NCBI RefSeq assembly: GCF_014235785.1
Contig: NZ_CP060137.1
Span: 1,860,001-1,924,000 of the forward strand
Direction of reading: 5' to 3'
Origin: Bacillus sp. PAMC26568
Lineage (GTDB): Bacteria > Bacillota > Bacilli > Bacillales > Bacillaceae
Length of the DNA: 64,000 nucleotides
Positions 36,019-44,058 of the stretch are shown in pieces (the first letter of the stretch is position 1; the number at the start of each line of letters is the position of its first letter). Under the pieces are notes generated by a model. That model was not told where the DNA came from. It searched no databases and saw only the letters and a program-made list of their open reading frames with translations. A program made the position numbers and the translations under genes.

Positions 36019-36570
36019 GTGAACCGGGTAATGGTTATTGGAATTTCTGCAGGTGTTGGAAAGTCCACATTTGCAAGAAACTTAGGTGAAATTCTGAATA
36101 TGAATGTGCATCATTTGGATGCATTATTTTGGAAGACTAACTGGGTAGAGGCTTCCATTGAAGAATTTTCAGCAGCGCAAAAAGAAATTGTGAAGAAAAA
36201 TCAATGGATTGTTGAAGGGAATTACACAAATACATTTAATATCCGTTCTGAAAAAGCGGACACGATCATTTATTTAGAACTGCCTCTGTATATATGTCTT
36301 TACAGAGTTGTGAAACGATGGATCATGAATATCGGTAAAACACGGACAGATATGGGGGAAGGCTGCAAGGAAAAATTAGATTGGGCATTCATTAAGTTTA
36401 TTTATACAACCTATTATCCGCGCAAACAAAAGATGGAAGATCGATTTCAATCCTTTCAAGCTTCAGATCCTAAAAAAACAATCATTAAATTGAAGAGCAG
36501 ACAAGAGATTCAATCTTATTTAGATCAGATGAAAAAAGAACAAAAAAAAATAAGCAACTTAATGCAATAA
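36019..36570 (+). CDS. P-loop kinase-like protein (FlaR/topology-modulation family)
   Basis: 183 aa from GTG with AAGGAGG 10 nt upstream. Walker A is GISAGVGKST (about 8-17). HHLDALFW, QWIVEGNYTNTF and IYLELPLYICLYRVVKRW are the marks of proteins annotated as DNA topology modulation protein FlaR-related, which look like small adenylate-kinase-fold enzymes. Real activity is not known. It follows the serine hydrolase by 40 bp and is probably in the same transcript. Confidence 0.82.
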   Translation: MNRVMVIGISAGVGKSTFARNLGEILNMNVHHLDALFWKTNWVEASIEEFSAAQKEIVKKNQWIVEGNYTNTFNIRSEKADTIIYLELPLYICLYRVVKRWIMNIGKTRTDMGEGCKEKLDWAFIKFIYTTYYPRKQKMEDRFQSFQASDPKKTIIKLKSRQEIQSYLDQMKKEQKKISNLMQ

Positions 36571-36624
36571 TAATGAATATATCTTACAATGAAAGAAAAA
36601 TACATATTTTAGGAGGTGGTCTAA

Positions 36625-36708
36625 ATGGCAAATCAGCACAGATTGCCTGATTCTGCATCGTCTCATGCAAAGCCTTGTATTAGAATGGCGATACTTTGCA
36701 TGGGGTAG
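36625..36708 (+). CDS. Possible 27-aa peptide
   Basis: A consensus AGGAGGTGG lies 6 nt before ATG and the frame begins MANQHRLPDSASSHAKPCIR and ends at TAG. With such a strong site it may be translated, but it may also be the front of a lost gene. No family recognised. Confidence 0.3.
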   Translation: MANQHRLPDSASSHAKPCIRMAILCMG

Positions 36709-36797
36709 ATTTCATCAATCGCCCAAGTACCGTTTTCATTTCTAATCGTTGGCTTTGCACCTTATTTTACTCATAAAAAAATAAGGAGCTGGCAGAA

Positions 36798-37061
36798 ATG
36801 AAAAGTGTTAAAGCAAGCATGATTTTACCTGAAAAACTGATCGCAGAAATACAAAAGTATGTACAGGGAGAAACAATCTATATTCCGAAACCGGAAGCAA
36901 GTTATCAGAAATGGGGAACACGTTCCGGAGGCAGAAAGGCTATAGACAAAAGAAATGCCACGATCAAATATGCATTTAAACATGGCACAACAATCGATCA
37001 ATTAGCTGAGGAGCATTTCCTCTCAATGGAAACGATCAAGAAAATTGTTTATACCAAATAA
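36798..37061 (+). CDS. CD3324-family small helix-turn-helix protein
   Basis: 87 aa. MILPEKLIAEIQKYVQGETI, YIPKPEASYQKWGTRSGGRK and the C-terminal helix-turn-helix (FKHGTTIDQLAEEHFLSMET) identify the CD3324 family, whose C-terminus resembles Mor/sigma-like HTHs. Probably a small DNA-binding protein; targets unknown. ATAAGGAGCTGG is upstream and a terminator lies 20 bp after the stop. Confidence 0.85.
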   Translation: MKSVKASMILPEKLIAEIQKYVQGETIYIPKPEASYQKWGTRSGGRKAIDKRNATIKYAFKHGTTIDQLAEEHFLSMETIKKIVYTK

Positions 37062-37080
37062 ATAAGATTCAGATAAAATA

Positions 37081-37120
37081 GCACTGGTTACCCAGCTACA
37101 AGGGGAATCAGTGTTTTTTT
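37081..37120 (+). terminator. Intrinsic terminator after the CD3324-family gene
   Basis: CACTGGTTACCC and GGGGAATCAGTG pair imperfectly, then seven T. Confidence 0.75.
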
Positions 37121-37217
37121 ATGCATAGATTGATTCATAATTATTTTCTGCATATGATTTGCTTGGAACATTTAGTAAACTTGAGAAAGGATATAAGAAT
37201 TGGCAGGAGTGATTAGA

Positions 37218-37856
37218 ATGCAACCCTTTATTAGAAGTGATCAGTATCATTTTATTAAAGCTCAAACGATGATTATCGTAAATGGAAATGCGACCGTTAA
37301 CGATTCAAATGTTCTGCAGGCACTTAAATCTCTCGCAAAAGAAAAAGTAATGAACTTATTTATAGATATGAGCGATGAGCAAGAGCAATTATTGCTTCCA
37401 ATCTTTCAAATTGAAGAAAAAGCAGATGCTGAAGAGTTTCTTGCCCAATTAATCCCTTATGTAATTCCCTTTAAAGCTGTTTCAGAGCAAACGATAAAAA
37501 AATTATTCCCTAAAGCAAAGAAGTTAAAGGTTCCTTCATTTGAGAACCTGGATTTCAAAGAAATCTCCTATTTAAGCTGGCATGATAAGGGATCAAATAA
37601 ACAATATATTGTCGTTCAGCAGCATAATAAACTTGTTGGATTGCAAGGCACTTTTAATCCTTTAAACAAAAAAGGGATTTGTACATTGTGTCATGGACAT
37701 GCAGAAGTGGGTATGTTTACGGTTGAAAAAAAAGGAGCAGAACAAGGGACCTTAAGCAGAAAAGGAAACTATATTTGTCAAGATAGTCAGGCATGCAATC
37801 ACAATTTAAAGACGCTGGACCGCTTGTTTGATTTCGTTGTCAGGCTTGGGAAATAG
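37218..37856 (+). CDS. FusB/FusC-family elongation factor G-binding protein
   Basis: 212 aa from ATG 37218, with AGGAG 8 nt before it; the longer TTG frame from 37200 has no site. MQPFIRSDQYHFIKAQTMII begins an N-terminal helical domain. The C-terminal domain has a four-Cys zinc-binding treble clef: CTLC at about 155-158 and two Cys near 186-193 (ICQDSQACNHN). FusB binds EF-G and frees stalled EF-G-ribosome complexes, giving fusidic acid resistance in staphylococci; chromosomal Bacillus homologues are common. Confidence 0.87.
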   Translation: MQPFIRSDQYHFIKAQTMIIVNGNATVNDSNVLQALKSLAKEKVMNLFIDMSDEQEQLLLPIFQIEEKADAEEFLAQLIPYVIPFKAVSEQTIKKLFPKAKKLKVPSFENLDFKEISYLSWHDKGSNKQYIVVQQHNKLVGLQGTFNPLNKKGICTLCHGHAEVGMFTVEKKGAEQGTLSRKGNYICQDSQACNHNLKTLDRLFDFVVRLGK

Positions 37857-37870
37857 AGTGTCAGTTAGGG

Positions 37871-37908
37871 AGGGCGATTCTTCTTTAAGGAGGATCGCCT
37901 CTTTTTTT
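37871..37908 (+). terminator. Intrinsic terminator after the FusB-like gene
   Basis: AGGGCGAT pairs with ATCGCCT, followed by seven T. Confidence 0.8.
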
Positions 37909-37920
37909 AAAGAGATAAGA

Positions 37921-38047
37921 AAGTATAAAATTTTGCGCATTTATGTTTAGCACCATCGCCCAAACCCCTCGAAAAGTCAAACCCGGACTTTTCTGCCGGA
38001 TTCTTTTCTGTTATGCCTGAGCTAAACGGGCGCTTTCGCTTTTCTTA
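37921..38047. repeat. Dispersed repeat, copy 1 (with insertion)
   Basis: AAGTATAAAATTTTG (37921-37935) and GAGCTAAACGGGCGCTTTCG (from 38019) also occur at 56144-56194 with one mismatch in the second block. Here about 83 bp separate the blocks, against 7 bp in the other copy. Both copies sit between a plus-strand terminator and a minus-strand gene end. Confidence 0.7.
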
Positions 38048-38053
38048 ATTTTG

Positions 38054-38245
38054 TTATTCTACTTTTTCAATTTTAATCGGATTGACGGGAACGGGGTTTG
38101 GATCGGCAAAGGTATTAAAGAGAATAAAGACGATCAGGATCGTGACAATCAGTATTACCTCTAATGTGTGATTTTTACCATTCTTTTGCTGTATTTTCTC
38201 TTTATAGAGGCTTTGTATCTTTTTCTTTTTATCATCTAATTTCAT
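38054..38245 (-). CDS. Small single-pass membrane protein
   Basis: 63 aa. A very basic cytosolic N-terminus (LDDKKKKIQSLYKEKIQQKN) is followed by one membrane helix (LEVILIVTILIVFILF, about 28-43) and a Pro-rich external tail. ATG has an AAGGGGT site 5 nt upstream. Function unknown. It is divergent from a 44-aa gene on the plus strand. Confidence 0.6.
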   Translation of the reverse strand: MKLDDKKKKIQSLYKEKIQQKNGKNHTLEVILIVTILIVFILFNTFADPNPVPVNPIKIEKVE

Positions 38246-38384
38246 AGAATACCCCTTAAATCGTTATGATTATCTCTATAAGTTCTTTCACTTATCTGGA
38301 AATTCCTTCTACATAAGCATATGAAAAAAAGAATAATTCATACAGTGCGGCTAATAATAATCATGTTCATAAGGAGGTGCAAAA

Positions 38385-38519
38385 ATGCCAAATTTAAATG
38401 ATAACAAATTCAGAAAAATTCAATCCGAGAGCCAAAAGCAAGGGAAAACGCAAGAGGAGTATGCAGCTGAGCTTGATGCAAACCGTGCGAAAAGTCAGCA
38501 AAAGAAAAAGGAACAGTAA
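38385..38519 (+). CDS. Small basic hydrophilic protein, 44 aa
   Basis: A consensus AAGGAGGTG lies 6 nt before ATG, and a strong terminator follows 8 bp after the stop, so it is a real short gene. The product is all polar: PNLNDNKFRKIQSESQKQG, then EEYAAELDANRAKSQQKKKE. It resembles other small Bacillus sporulation or stress proteins in composition, but no family is claimed. Confidence 0.75.
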   Translation: MPNLNDNKFRKIQSESQKQGKTQEEYAAELDANRAKSQQKKKEQ

Positions 38520-38527
38520 AACAGCGG

Positions 38528-38558
38528 AGGCAAGCGTGTTGTGCTTGCCTGTTTTTTT
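38528..38558 (+). terminator. Strong intrinsic terminator
   Basis: AGGCAAGC and GCTTGCCT form a perfect stem with a 7-nt loop, then seven T. Confidence 0.85.
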
Positions 38559-38680
38559 GGCTTAAACACTCGAAAAGATGCTGACAATTGCGGTATAATA
38601 TAGAGTAGTAAAGATACCGCATCTTTATAATGGAATATTTATGTTTCTTATAGATTTATAGTTGAAAGCGAGTGTTCATT

Positions 38681-39400
38681 ATGGGCCGTAAATGGAACAA
38701 TATTAAAGAAAAAAAAGCGTCAAAAGATGCAAATACAAGTCGTATTTATGCAAAGTTTGGACGTGAAATTTACGTAGCAGCAAAGCAGGGCGAACCAGAT
38801 CCTGAATCAAACCAGGCATTAAGAGTCGTTCTTGAGCGTGCAAAAACATACAGTGTGCCAAAAGCAATTATTGATCGTGCAATTGAAAAAGCAAAAGGCG
38901 GTTCAGAAGAAAGCTATGACGAACTTCGTTATGAAGGATTTGGACCAAATGGAGCAATGGTCATCGTTGATACACTGACGAATAACGTAAACCGTACAGC
39001 ATCTGATGTACGTGCTGCATTTGGGAAAAACGGCGGCAACATGGGAGTGAGCGGATCTGTAGCCTACATGTTTGATGCAACAGCTGTCATAGGTCTTGAA
39101 GGTAAATCAGCAGATGAAGTCCTTGAACTTTTAATGGAAGCAGATATAGACGTACGTGATATTTTAGAAGAAGAAGATTCTGTTATCGTTTATGCAGAGC
39201 CTGAACAGTTTCATGCCGTGCAGGCTGCATTCAAGGATGCCGGAATTACTGACTTTACAGTTGCAGAACTGACGATGCTTGCACAAAATGAACTGGAACT
39301 TCCAGAAGATTCACAAGCTCAATTTGAAAAACTCATTGATGTATTAGAAGATTTAGAAGATGTGCAGCAAGTCTACCACAATGTTGATTTAGGTGAATAA
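38681..39400 (+). CDS. yeeN: YebC/PmpR-family protein (YeeN)
   Basis: 239 aa from ATG 38681. It begins [20 protein letters not shown], the YeeN version of the TACO1/YebC family, and has the conserved [20 protein letters not shown] and [18 protein letters not shown] blocks. YebC proteins act as transcription regulators in some bacteria, and recent work links several, including TACO1, to translation of polyproline stretches. Which role YeeN plays is unresolved. The ribosome site is weak (GAAAGCGAG). A repeat-rich element starts right after the stop. Confidence 0.92.
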   Translation: MGRKWNNIKEKKASKDANTSRIYAKFGREIYVAAKQGEPDPESNQALRVVLERAKTYSVPKAIIDRAIEKAKGGSEESYDELRYEGFGPNGAMVIVDTLTNNVNRTASDVRAAFGKNGGNMGVSGSVAYMFDATAVIGLEGKSADEVLELLMEADIDVRDILEEEDSVIVYAEPEQFHAVQAAFKDAGITDFTVAELTMLAQNELELPEDSQAQFEKLIDVLEDLEDVQQVYHNVDLGE

Positions 39401-39406
39401 TCAATG

Positions 39407-39701
39407 AAAGGGACTGTCCAATAAGTCCCTAAAATGAAGCAGGCAGAAAAAACTTGCGTTTTCCTGCCTGCTTTTTTCTGTGAAAATAATTAGTGGCGTC
39501 AGTCTCCGTAATGTTACCACTTTTAAAGAAACAAGGTCCAACAAGTGACGTCAGTTCCGGTAGTGTTACCACTTTTAACGGTTCAAAGCATAAAAAGTGT
39601 CGTCAGTCACAGTAGTGCTACCACTTTTGATGGGGCAAGGTCCCAAAAGAAAGGGTTATCCAGTAAGTCAGTGAAAACTGGCTTTCTGAACAGCACCTTT
39701 T
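39407..39701 (+). mobile_element. MITE-like repeat element without coding capacity
   Basis: About 295 bp. The left end AAAGGGACTGTCCAATAAGT resembles the inverted right end (reading inward AAAAGGTGCTGTTCAGAAAG) and also a nearby direct copy AAAGGGTTATCCAGTAAGTC (39646-39665). Inside are a terminator hairpin (GCAGGCAG/CTGCCTGC, about 39438-39477) and three 52-bp tandem repeats. No transposase frame. It sits directly after yeeN. Similar CTGTCC-AATAAGT-ended sequences are familiar from other Bacillus intergenic regions. Confidence 0.5.
39492..39647 (+). repeat. Three tandem 52-bp hairpin repeats
   Basis: Units start at 39492, 39544 and 39596, an exact 52-bp period. Each has AGTG-CGTCAGT, then C-GTA-TG-TACCACTTTT, where AGTG(G) and CCACT can pair to form a stem with a conserved loop. 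The 3' third of each unit is less conserved, though units 1 and 3 share CAAGGTCC. Confidence 0.75.
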
Positions 39702-39794
39702 ATTTTATTCAAAAGTCTGGCAGGAATTGACCAATACAAAAACTAAGGATACATAACAAAATAGATGGTATAGTTCTGAGAGGAAGAAAATAAT

Positions 39795-40294
39795 ATGACT
39801 GAAAATTGTTTCCCATTAAGCGGGGGTTTTCAAAATATTTTCATACCCGAACAAAACAAAGTTGTCAGGCTATCAAAAACTTTAATATCCAGTGAATATA
39901 TTTTGGCAGGAAATAGAATGGGTGAACTTCTTATATCATCATGGTGTTCCTGTTCCAAAGACTGAAACAACATTAAGAATGAAAAATGAGAGAATCAGTG
40001 CTTCTTTTGAATATATTCCAGGTGATCCAATTGATGTCACAAACGCTTCCCATTGGAATGAGGAGATGTTTGAAGGCTGACGTTCTGTATGCTGATAGTA
40101 AGGATTTTTCTATTTATAAATAAACTTGAAATAGGTGAGTTCGTTTTCACTCAGGATTTGAGAGAGTAGATAAGTAATGCGTGTATCTACATATGAACTA
40201 TTTTTGCTAAGATTTCAGCGGAATTGCTTGATGAAACAGTGAAGCTGGAATAAAGGGGTATATTGAAGAACTGGTGAAATCACTAAAAAAATGA
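39795..40294 (+). pseudogene. Broken aminoglycoside/choline phosphotransferase-like (APH) gene
   Basis: The first frame reads MTENCFPLSGGFQNIFIPEQ, then VVRLSKTLISSEYIL; near 39895 it shifts to QEIEWVNFLYHHGVPVPKTE and SFEYIPGDPIDVTNASHWNE, which stops at 40078. A last piece, GYIEELVKSLKK then TGA at 40292, looks like the original C-terminus. This is the APH family N-lobe plus a scrap of the end, with the catalytic HGD loop deleted. Nonfunctional. Confidence 0.65.
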
Positions 40295-40333
40295 CCTATC
40301 CACTTTTGTGAATAGGTCTGCACCTGGAAATAC

Positions 40334-40801
40334 TCAATTGGAATCTTCCATTTTTGCACTAAGGAGTCCAATGCATAGACCTAGAATGGCTCCCCATGCA
40401 ACCTCTTTTGGCTGATGTCCCAGAAGTTCATTCAGTTCTTCTTTTTGTTTAACATACCCGAGGCCAGGCAAATGTTCTGAAATAACGGCCATCTCACCAT
40501 CAATATCATTGATTAGCTTGGCAATCTCCCCGGTATGGCGTCTAATCCCTTGAGCATCATACATGACGATGACTCCAAAAATGACCGCAATAGCTGTTTC
40601 AACAGAAGTTGTCCCGTGTTTTGCGGCAACATACGAAGAAAGAGCTGCAACGCCTGCTGAGTGTGAGCTTGGCATTCCCCCAGTCGTCATGACCTGTCTC
40701 AAATCCCATTTACCTGTTAATTTCTTGTATGTAAAAACCTTGAGTCCCTGAGCAATACCGATTGCAGATAGAGCTGTTATTATGCCTTTATTCATCTTCA
40801 T
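40334..40801 (-). CDS. yuiD: Divergent PAP2-family (DUF212) membrane protein
   Basis: 155 aa from ATG 40801, with GAGGTG 8 nt upstream; GTG at 40813 is an alternative. The conserved block RQVMTTGGMPSSHSAGVAAL carries the PSSH phosphatase-like motif, followed by VIVMYDAQGIRRHTGEIAK. Three or four membrane helices. B. subtilis YuiD is the same length and type. It is related to acid phosphatase/vanadium-dependent haloperoxidase folds; its substrate is unknown. Confidence 0.9.
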   Translation of the reverse strand: MKMNKGIITALSAIGIAQGLKVFTYKKLTGKWDLRQVMTTGGMPSSHSAGVAALSSYVAAKHGTTSVETAIAVIFGVIVMYDAQGIRRHTGEIAKLINDIDGEMAVISEHLPGLGYVKQKEELNELLGHQPKEVAWGAILGLCIGLLSAKMEDSN

Positions 40802-40985
40802 TGTTGTTTTCACCTCATCATTAGAATGCTAGTTGACTCTAATTTACCCTGTATGTTTCGTATCCTAAACTTTATTGTTTTCTAAAATGAGATAAATATG
40901 AATGTCAGAGAAAGGAGATAATTTTTCGATTACTTTGATAGTTCCTAAAGATGCGGGAGATGAAAGATGATACTATATAAAAACT

Positions 40986-41016
40986 GAAAAGAGTGCTATA
41001 TTCAAGCACTCTTTTC
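40986..41016. terminator. Bidirectional terminator after gsiB
   Basis: GAAAAGAGTGC pairs perfectly with GCACTCTTTTC over a 9-nt loop. It ends the minus-strand gsiB transcript. Confidence 0.8.
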
Positions 41017-41032
41017 GGTTCAAAATTCATAT

Positions 41033-41509
41033 TTAACGTCGACTCTTTTCTCCGCCTTTGCGTCCTGCTTCTTCACGGCTCATTTTACCTGTATCATTTG
41101 AATTGCTGCTGTTTGAATGGGAGTTATTATTATTAGTGGTATTTCCGTTAGAGCTCGCTTGTCCGCCTTTTTGTCCAATCTCTTGATAGAATTCCTTATC
41201 GTGATTTTCAGAAGTAGCTTGCCCTCCCTTACGTCCTGCTTCTTCACGGCTCATTTTGCCAGTATCATTTGAATTGCTGCTGTTTGAATGGGAGTTATTA
41301 TTATTAGTGGTATTTCCGTTAGAGTTCGCTTCTCCGCCTTTTTGTCCAATCTCTTGATAGAATTCCTTATCATGATTATCAGCTGTAGCTTGTCCGCCTT
41401 TTTGTCCAATCTCCTGATAAAATTCCTTATCATGATTTTCAGCCGTAGCTTGTCCGCCTTTGCGTCCTGCTTCTTCACGACTCATTTTGTCATTGTTTTG
41501 GTTTGCCAT
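41033..41509 (-). CDS. gsiB: General stress protein GsiB-like, KGG repeats with Asn/Ser linkers
   Basis: 158 aa, very hydrophilic. Repeats of about 20 residues, RKGGQATAENHDKEFYQEIG and variants, match the LEA-like KGG repeats of B. subtilis GsiB. Unlike GsiB, two Asn/Ser linkers (NSNGNTTNNNNSHSNSSNSN type) interrupt the array, and a linker-plus-KGG block of about 170 bp is present twice, almost identical in DNA. GsiB-type proteins are expected to protect proteins or membranes during drying and heat. A sigma-B-type promoter lies upstream and GGAGGA precedes ATG. Confidence 0.92.
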   Translation of the reverse strand: MANQNNDKMSREEAGRKGGQATAENHDKEFYQEIGQKGGQATADNHDKEFYQEIGQKGGEANSNGNTTNNNNSHSNSSNSNDTGKMSREEAGRKGGQATSENHDKEFYQEIGQKGGQASSNGNTTNNNNSHSNSSNSNDTGKMSREEAGRKGGEKSRR

Positions 41510-41559
41510 TAAAAATTCCTCCTCAATAAAATTTGGATTTTTTAACTACGGTTTTTAAA

Positions 41560-41584
41560 TTACCCGTCTGTCCTCATTTAAAAC
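41560..41584 (-). promoter_or_regulatory. Sigma-B-type promoter of gsiB
   Basis: On the minus strand GTTTTA, 13 bp, GGGTAA matches the sigma-B consensus GTTTAA-N13-15-GGGTAT closely, about 50 bp before the start codon. gsiB is a classical sigma-B gene. Confidence 0.75.
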
Positions 41585-41779
41585 AATTTTCAAAAAAATA
41601 ATTAGATAGTACCAGTGTGGAAAATCAAGTAGATTGAACTAGAGTAAATGAAAAAAATAAACATGCAAATTTCCTGAACCTTAGAGATGCTGTAATCAAT
41701 CGGGTTTCTATGTGTTTTTATAGGAGCGATAGAGTATCAGTTAATTGTAAAGGGGATTAAGCAGAGAAGAAAAAGAGAC

Positions 41780-41935
41780 ATGAAATTGAGTGCAGAACTT
41801 GAGTTTTATGCTGGCTGCCGATTTTACATTGATTCACTTATTATCAATAAAATTCTTAAGAATACTGCTGCGGAGAAAATGCTATCTGCAGCAGGAGGTA
41901 TTTCAGTTGCTTATGATTATTCATATCCTGCATAG
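41780..41935 (+). CDS. Possible 51-aa small protein
   Basis: The frame begins MKLSAELEFYAGCRFYIDSL and ends ISVAYDYSYPA. The ribosome site is poor (AAGAAAAAGAG). A terminator follows 76 bp after the stop (42011-42046), so something here is transcribed on the plus strand. It may be a remnant. No family recognised. Confidence 0.3.
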   Translation: MKLSAELEFYAGCRFYIDSLIINKILKNTAAEKMLSAAGGISVAYDYSYPA

Positions 41936-42010
41936 ATTGCAAGAGTACCATAGTGTTTACTCCTCTGATTTTTTTGCTTGATTGGATTTAGTCCTCATCT
42001 AAGATAGTCA

Positions 42011-42046
42011 AAAAGGACAAAGTCAGGAATATCTTCGTCCTTTTTT
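42011..42046 (+). terminator. Intrinsic terminator
   Basis: AAAAGGAC pairs with GTCCTTTT, followed by further T. It closes a plus-strand transcript from the 41.7-41.9 kb region. Confidence 0.65.
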
Positions 42047-42107
42047 CCTTCTTAATGCTTCGCGAATTTGTCAGTACCTGAAAGTTATCAATTTCCTGCC
42101 TCATTTA

Positions 42108-43781
42108 TTAAACTTCAATAATGATAGGCAGTATCATAGGTCTTCTTTTGGTGTGAACATATACGTAATGTCCAAGCTTTTCTTTTATTTCTTTTTTCAA
42201 AACACTCCATTGATTGTGATGCTTTTTTGGAAGATCTTTAATGGTCTTAACAACCATTTGATTAATATCCCTGATGAGATCTTCTGCATCGCGGGCATAT
42301 ATAAACCCACGTGAGATTGTATCCGGTCCTGAAATAATCTTCCCTTCAATTTTATTAAGTGTTATGACAATAACAAGCATTCCATCCTCGGATAGCTGTT
42401 TGCGGTCACGTAAAACAATATTTCCTACATCGCCAATTCCTAAGCCATCAACATATACATTTCCAGCAGGAATCTCTCTCGTTTGAATCGCTTTTTGATT
42501 GTTTACATCAAGTACATCGCCATTTTTCATAATATATATATTCTCTTTTTTAACGCCAACTGCCTCAGCGAGCATGCCGTGATGATGGAGCATTCTATAT
42601 TCCCCATGAATAGGAACAAAATATTTCGGTTTCATCAAGGTAAGCATTAATTTTAATTCTTCCTGGTAGGCATGTCCTGACACATGCATTCCAGTCGAGC
42701 TGCCTGATCCATAAATAACATGAGCCCCCAATAGAAATAAGTTATCTATAATGCGTGAGACGCCACGCTCATTCCCGGGAATAGGTGTGGCTGACAGGAT
42801 AACAGTATCTTCGGGCAGTATTTCTACATGCCGGTAGTTTGAGCTGGATAAACGGGCCAGTGCAGCATTTGGTTCTCCCTGACTTCCTGTGCAAAGGATC
42901 GCTACGTTTTCAGGATTGTATTGGTTTACTTCATGTGCTTCAATAAGCATTTCTTCTGGCATTGTGAGATACCCCTGTTCTAAAGCAACATTTACGACAT
43001 TTACCATACTGCGCCCAAGCAAAGCAAGCTTGCGGTTTGTCTTTAGCGCTGCATCAACAACTTGCTGTACGCGATGAACGTTTGAAGCAAAGGTAGAGAT
43101 GAATACTTTTCTGTTAGCTTTCATAAATGCTTCTTCTATATGCTCTCCGACAAACCGCTCAGAAGGGGTGAATCCAGGACGTTCAGCATTTGTGCTTTCT
43201 GATAAGAGAACGAGAACGCCTTCGCTGCCGATTTTCGCCATTTTATGAATATCGGGATACTGATTATTTACCGGTGTCAAATCGAATTTGAAATCTCCTG
43301 TATGTACCACTGTACCTTCAGGTGTATGAAATGCAATTCCAAGACAATCTGGTATGCTGTGGTTTGTTTTAAAAAATGTCAGGTTTATATCATTGAATGC
43401 AATGGAGGATTCTGAATTAATTAGATGCAGCATAGCTGAATGCAGGAGATTGTGTTCTTTTAATTTAATTTCTATCAATCCCAGTGTTAAGCGTGTTGCA
43501 TAAATAGGAAGGTTAAGCTGTTTCAAGAAATAGGGAATCCCCCCAATATGATCTTCGTGTCCATGAGTCACAACTAAACCGCGGATCTTATCCTTATTTT
43601 CTTGCAGGTAGCTAATATCAGAAATAATTAAATCAATACCTAATAAACTTTCGTCAGGAAATTTAGAACCGCAATCGATTACCACAATATCATTTGCATA
43701 CTGAATGGCATACATATTCTTGCCGATCTCATTTAAGCCGCCCAAGGCAAAAATAGAAAGCATATGATCGTGAGCACTCAC
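42108..43781 (-). CDS. Ribonuclease J (RNase J1-like paralogue)
   Basis: 557 aa from GTG with AGGAGGG upstream. The metallo-beta-lactamase core has THGHEDHIGG (His73, His75, Asp77, His78), VVHTGDFKFD and ILCTGSQGEPNAAL of the beta-CASP domain, then HVSGHAYQEE, PIHGEYRML and the C-terminal RRPMILPIIIEV of RNase J. The catalytic His/Asp set is complete, unlike RNase J2. Standard rnjA and rnjB sit in other contexts, so this is probably an extra paralogue. It degrades or matures RNA from 5' ends. Confidence 0.9.
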   Translation of the reverse strand: MSAHDHMLSIFALGGLNEIGKNMYAIQYANDIVVIDCGSKFPDESLLGIDLIISDISYLQENKDKIRGLVVTHGHEDHIGGIPYFLKQLNLPIYATRLTLGLIEIKLKEHNLLHSAMLHLINSESSIAFNDINLTFFKTNHSIPDCLGIAFHTPEGTVVHTGDFKFDLTPVNNQYPDIHKMAKIGSEGVLVLLSESTNAERPGFTPSERFVGEHIEEAFMKANRKVFISTFASNVHRVQQVVDAALKTNRKLALLGRSMVNVVNVALEQGYLTMPEEMLIEAHEVNQYNPENVAILCTGSQGEPNAALARLSSSNYRHVEILPEDTVILSATPIPGNERGVSRIIDNLFLLGAHVIYGSGSSTGMHVSGHAYQEELKLMLTLMKPKYFVPIHGEYRMLHHHGMLAEAVGVKKENIYIMKNGDVLDVNNQKAIQTREIPAGNVYVDGLGIGDVGNIVLRDRKQLSEDGMLVIVITLNKIEGKIISGPDTISRGFIYARDAEDLIRDINQMVVKTIKDLPKKHHNQWSVLKKEIKEKLGHYVYVHTKRRPMILPIIIEV

Positions 43782-44058
43782 AAAAATCCCTCCTAATAAT
43801 TCTAAATATGTCTACTTACTATTAGAAGAGGAATATAAAAATATACATTATAAAAGATCTTTATCCAAAAGCTGCGAGATATGAAATGACAAGTGAAGAA
43901 GTTCATTATTGTATGCTGTTTAATTAAAAGCCTGATCCCGATCTATTCCTAGGGCATGATTTTTACTGTTCCTAAATTTAATCCAACTATGAAACAAAAC
44001 GGTCGTTATTTCCGTATATAAAGTATAAAAAATTACAGTTCTCAAAAAGGAGAAAATG

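Noticed and set aside
39492..39647. CRISPR array
   Set aside because: Regular 52-bp spacing, but the units are nearly whole repeats without unique spacers of 30-40 bp, and no cas genes are in the window.
41251..41512. Lys/Arg-rich and antisense frames over gsiB
   Set aside because: They are other-frame shadows of the KGG repeats; the frame at 41033-41509 has the ribosome site, sigma-B promoter and known family.
41790..41981. Frame reading MQNLSFMLAADFTL...
   Set aside because: Overlaps the better-formed frame at 41780-41935 and lacks a ribosome site.
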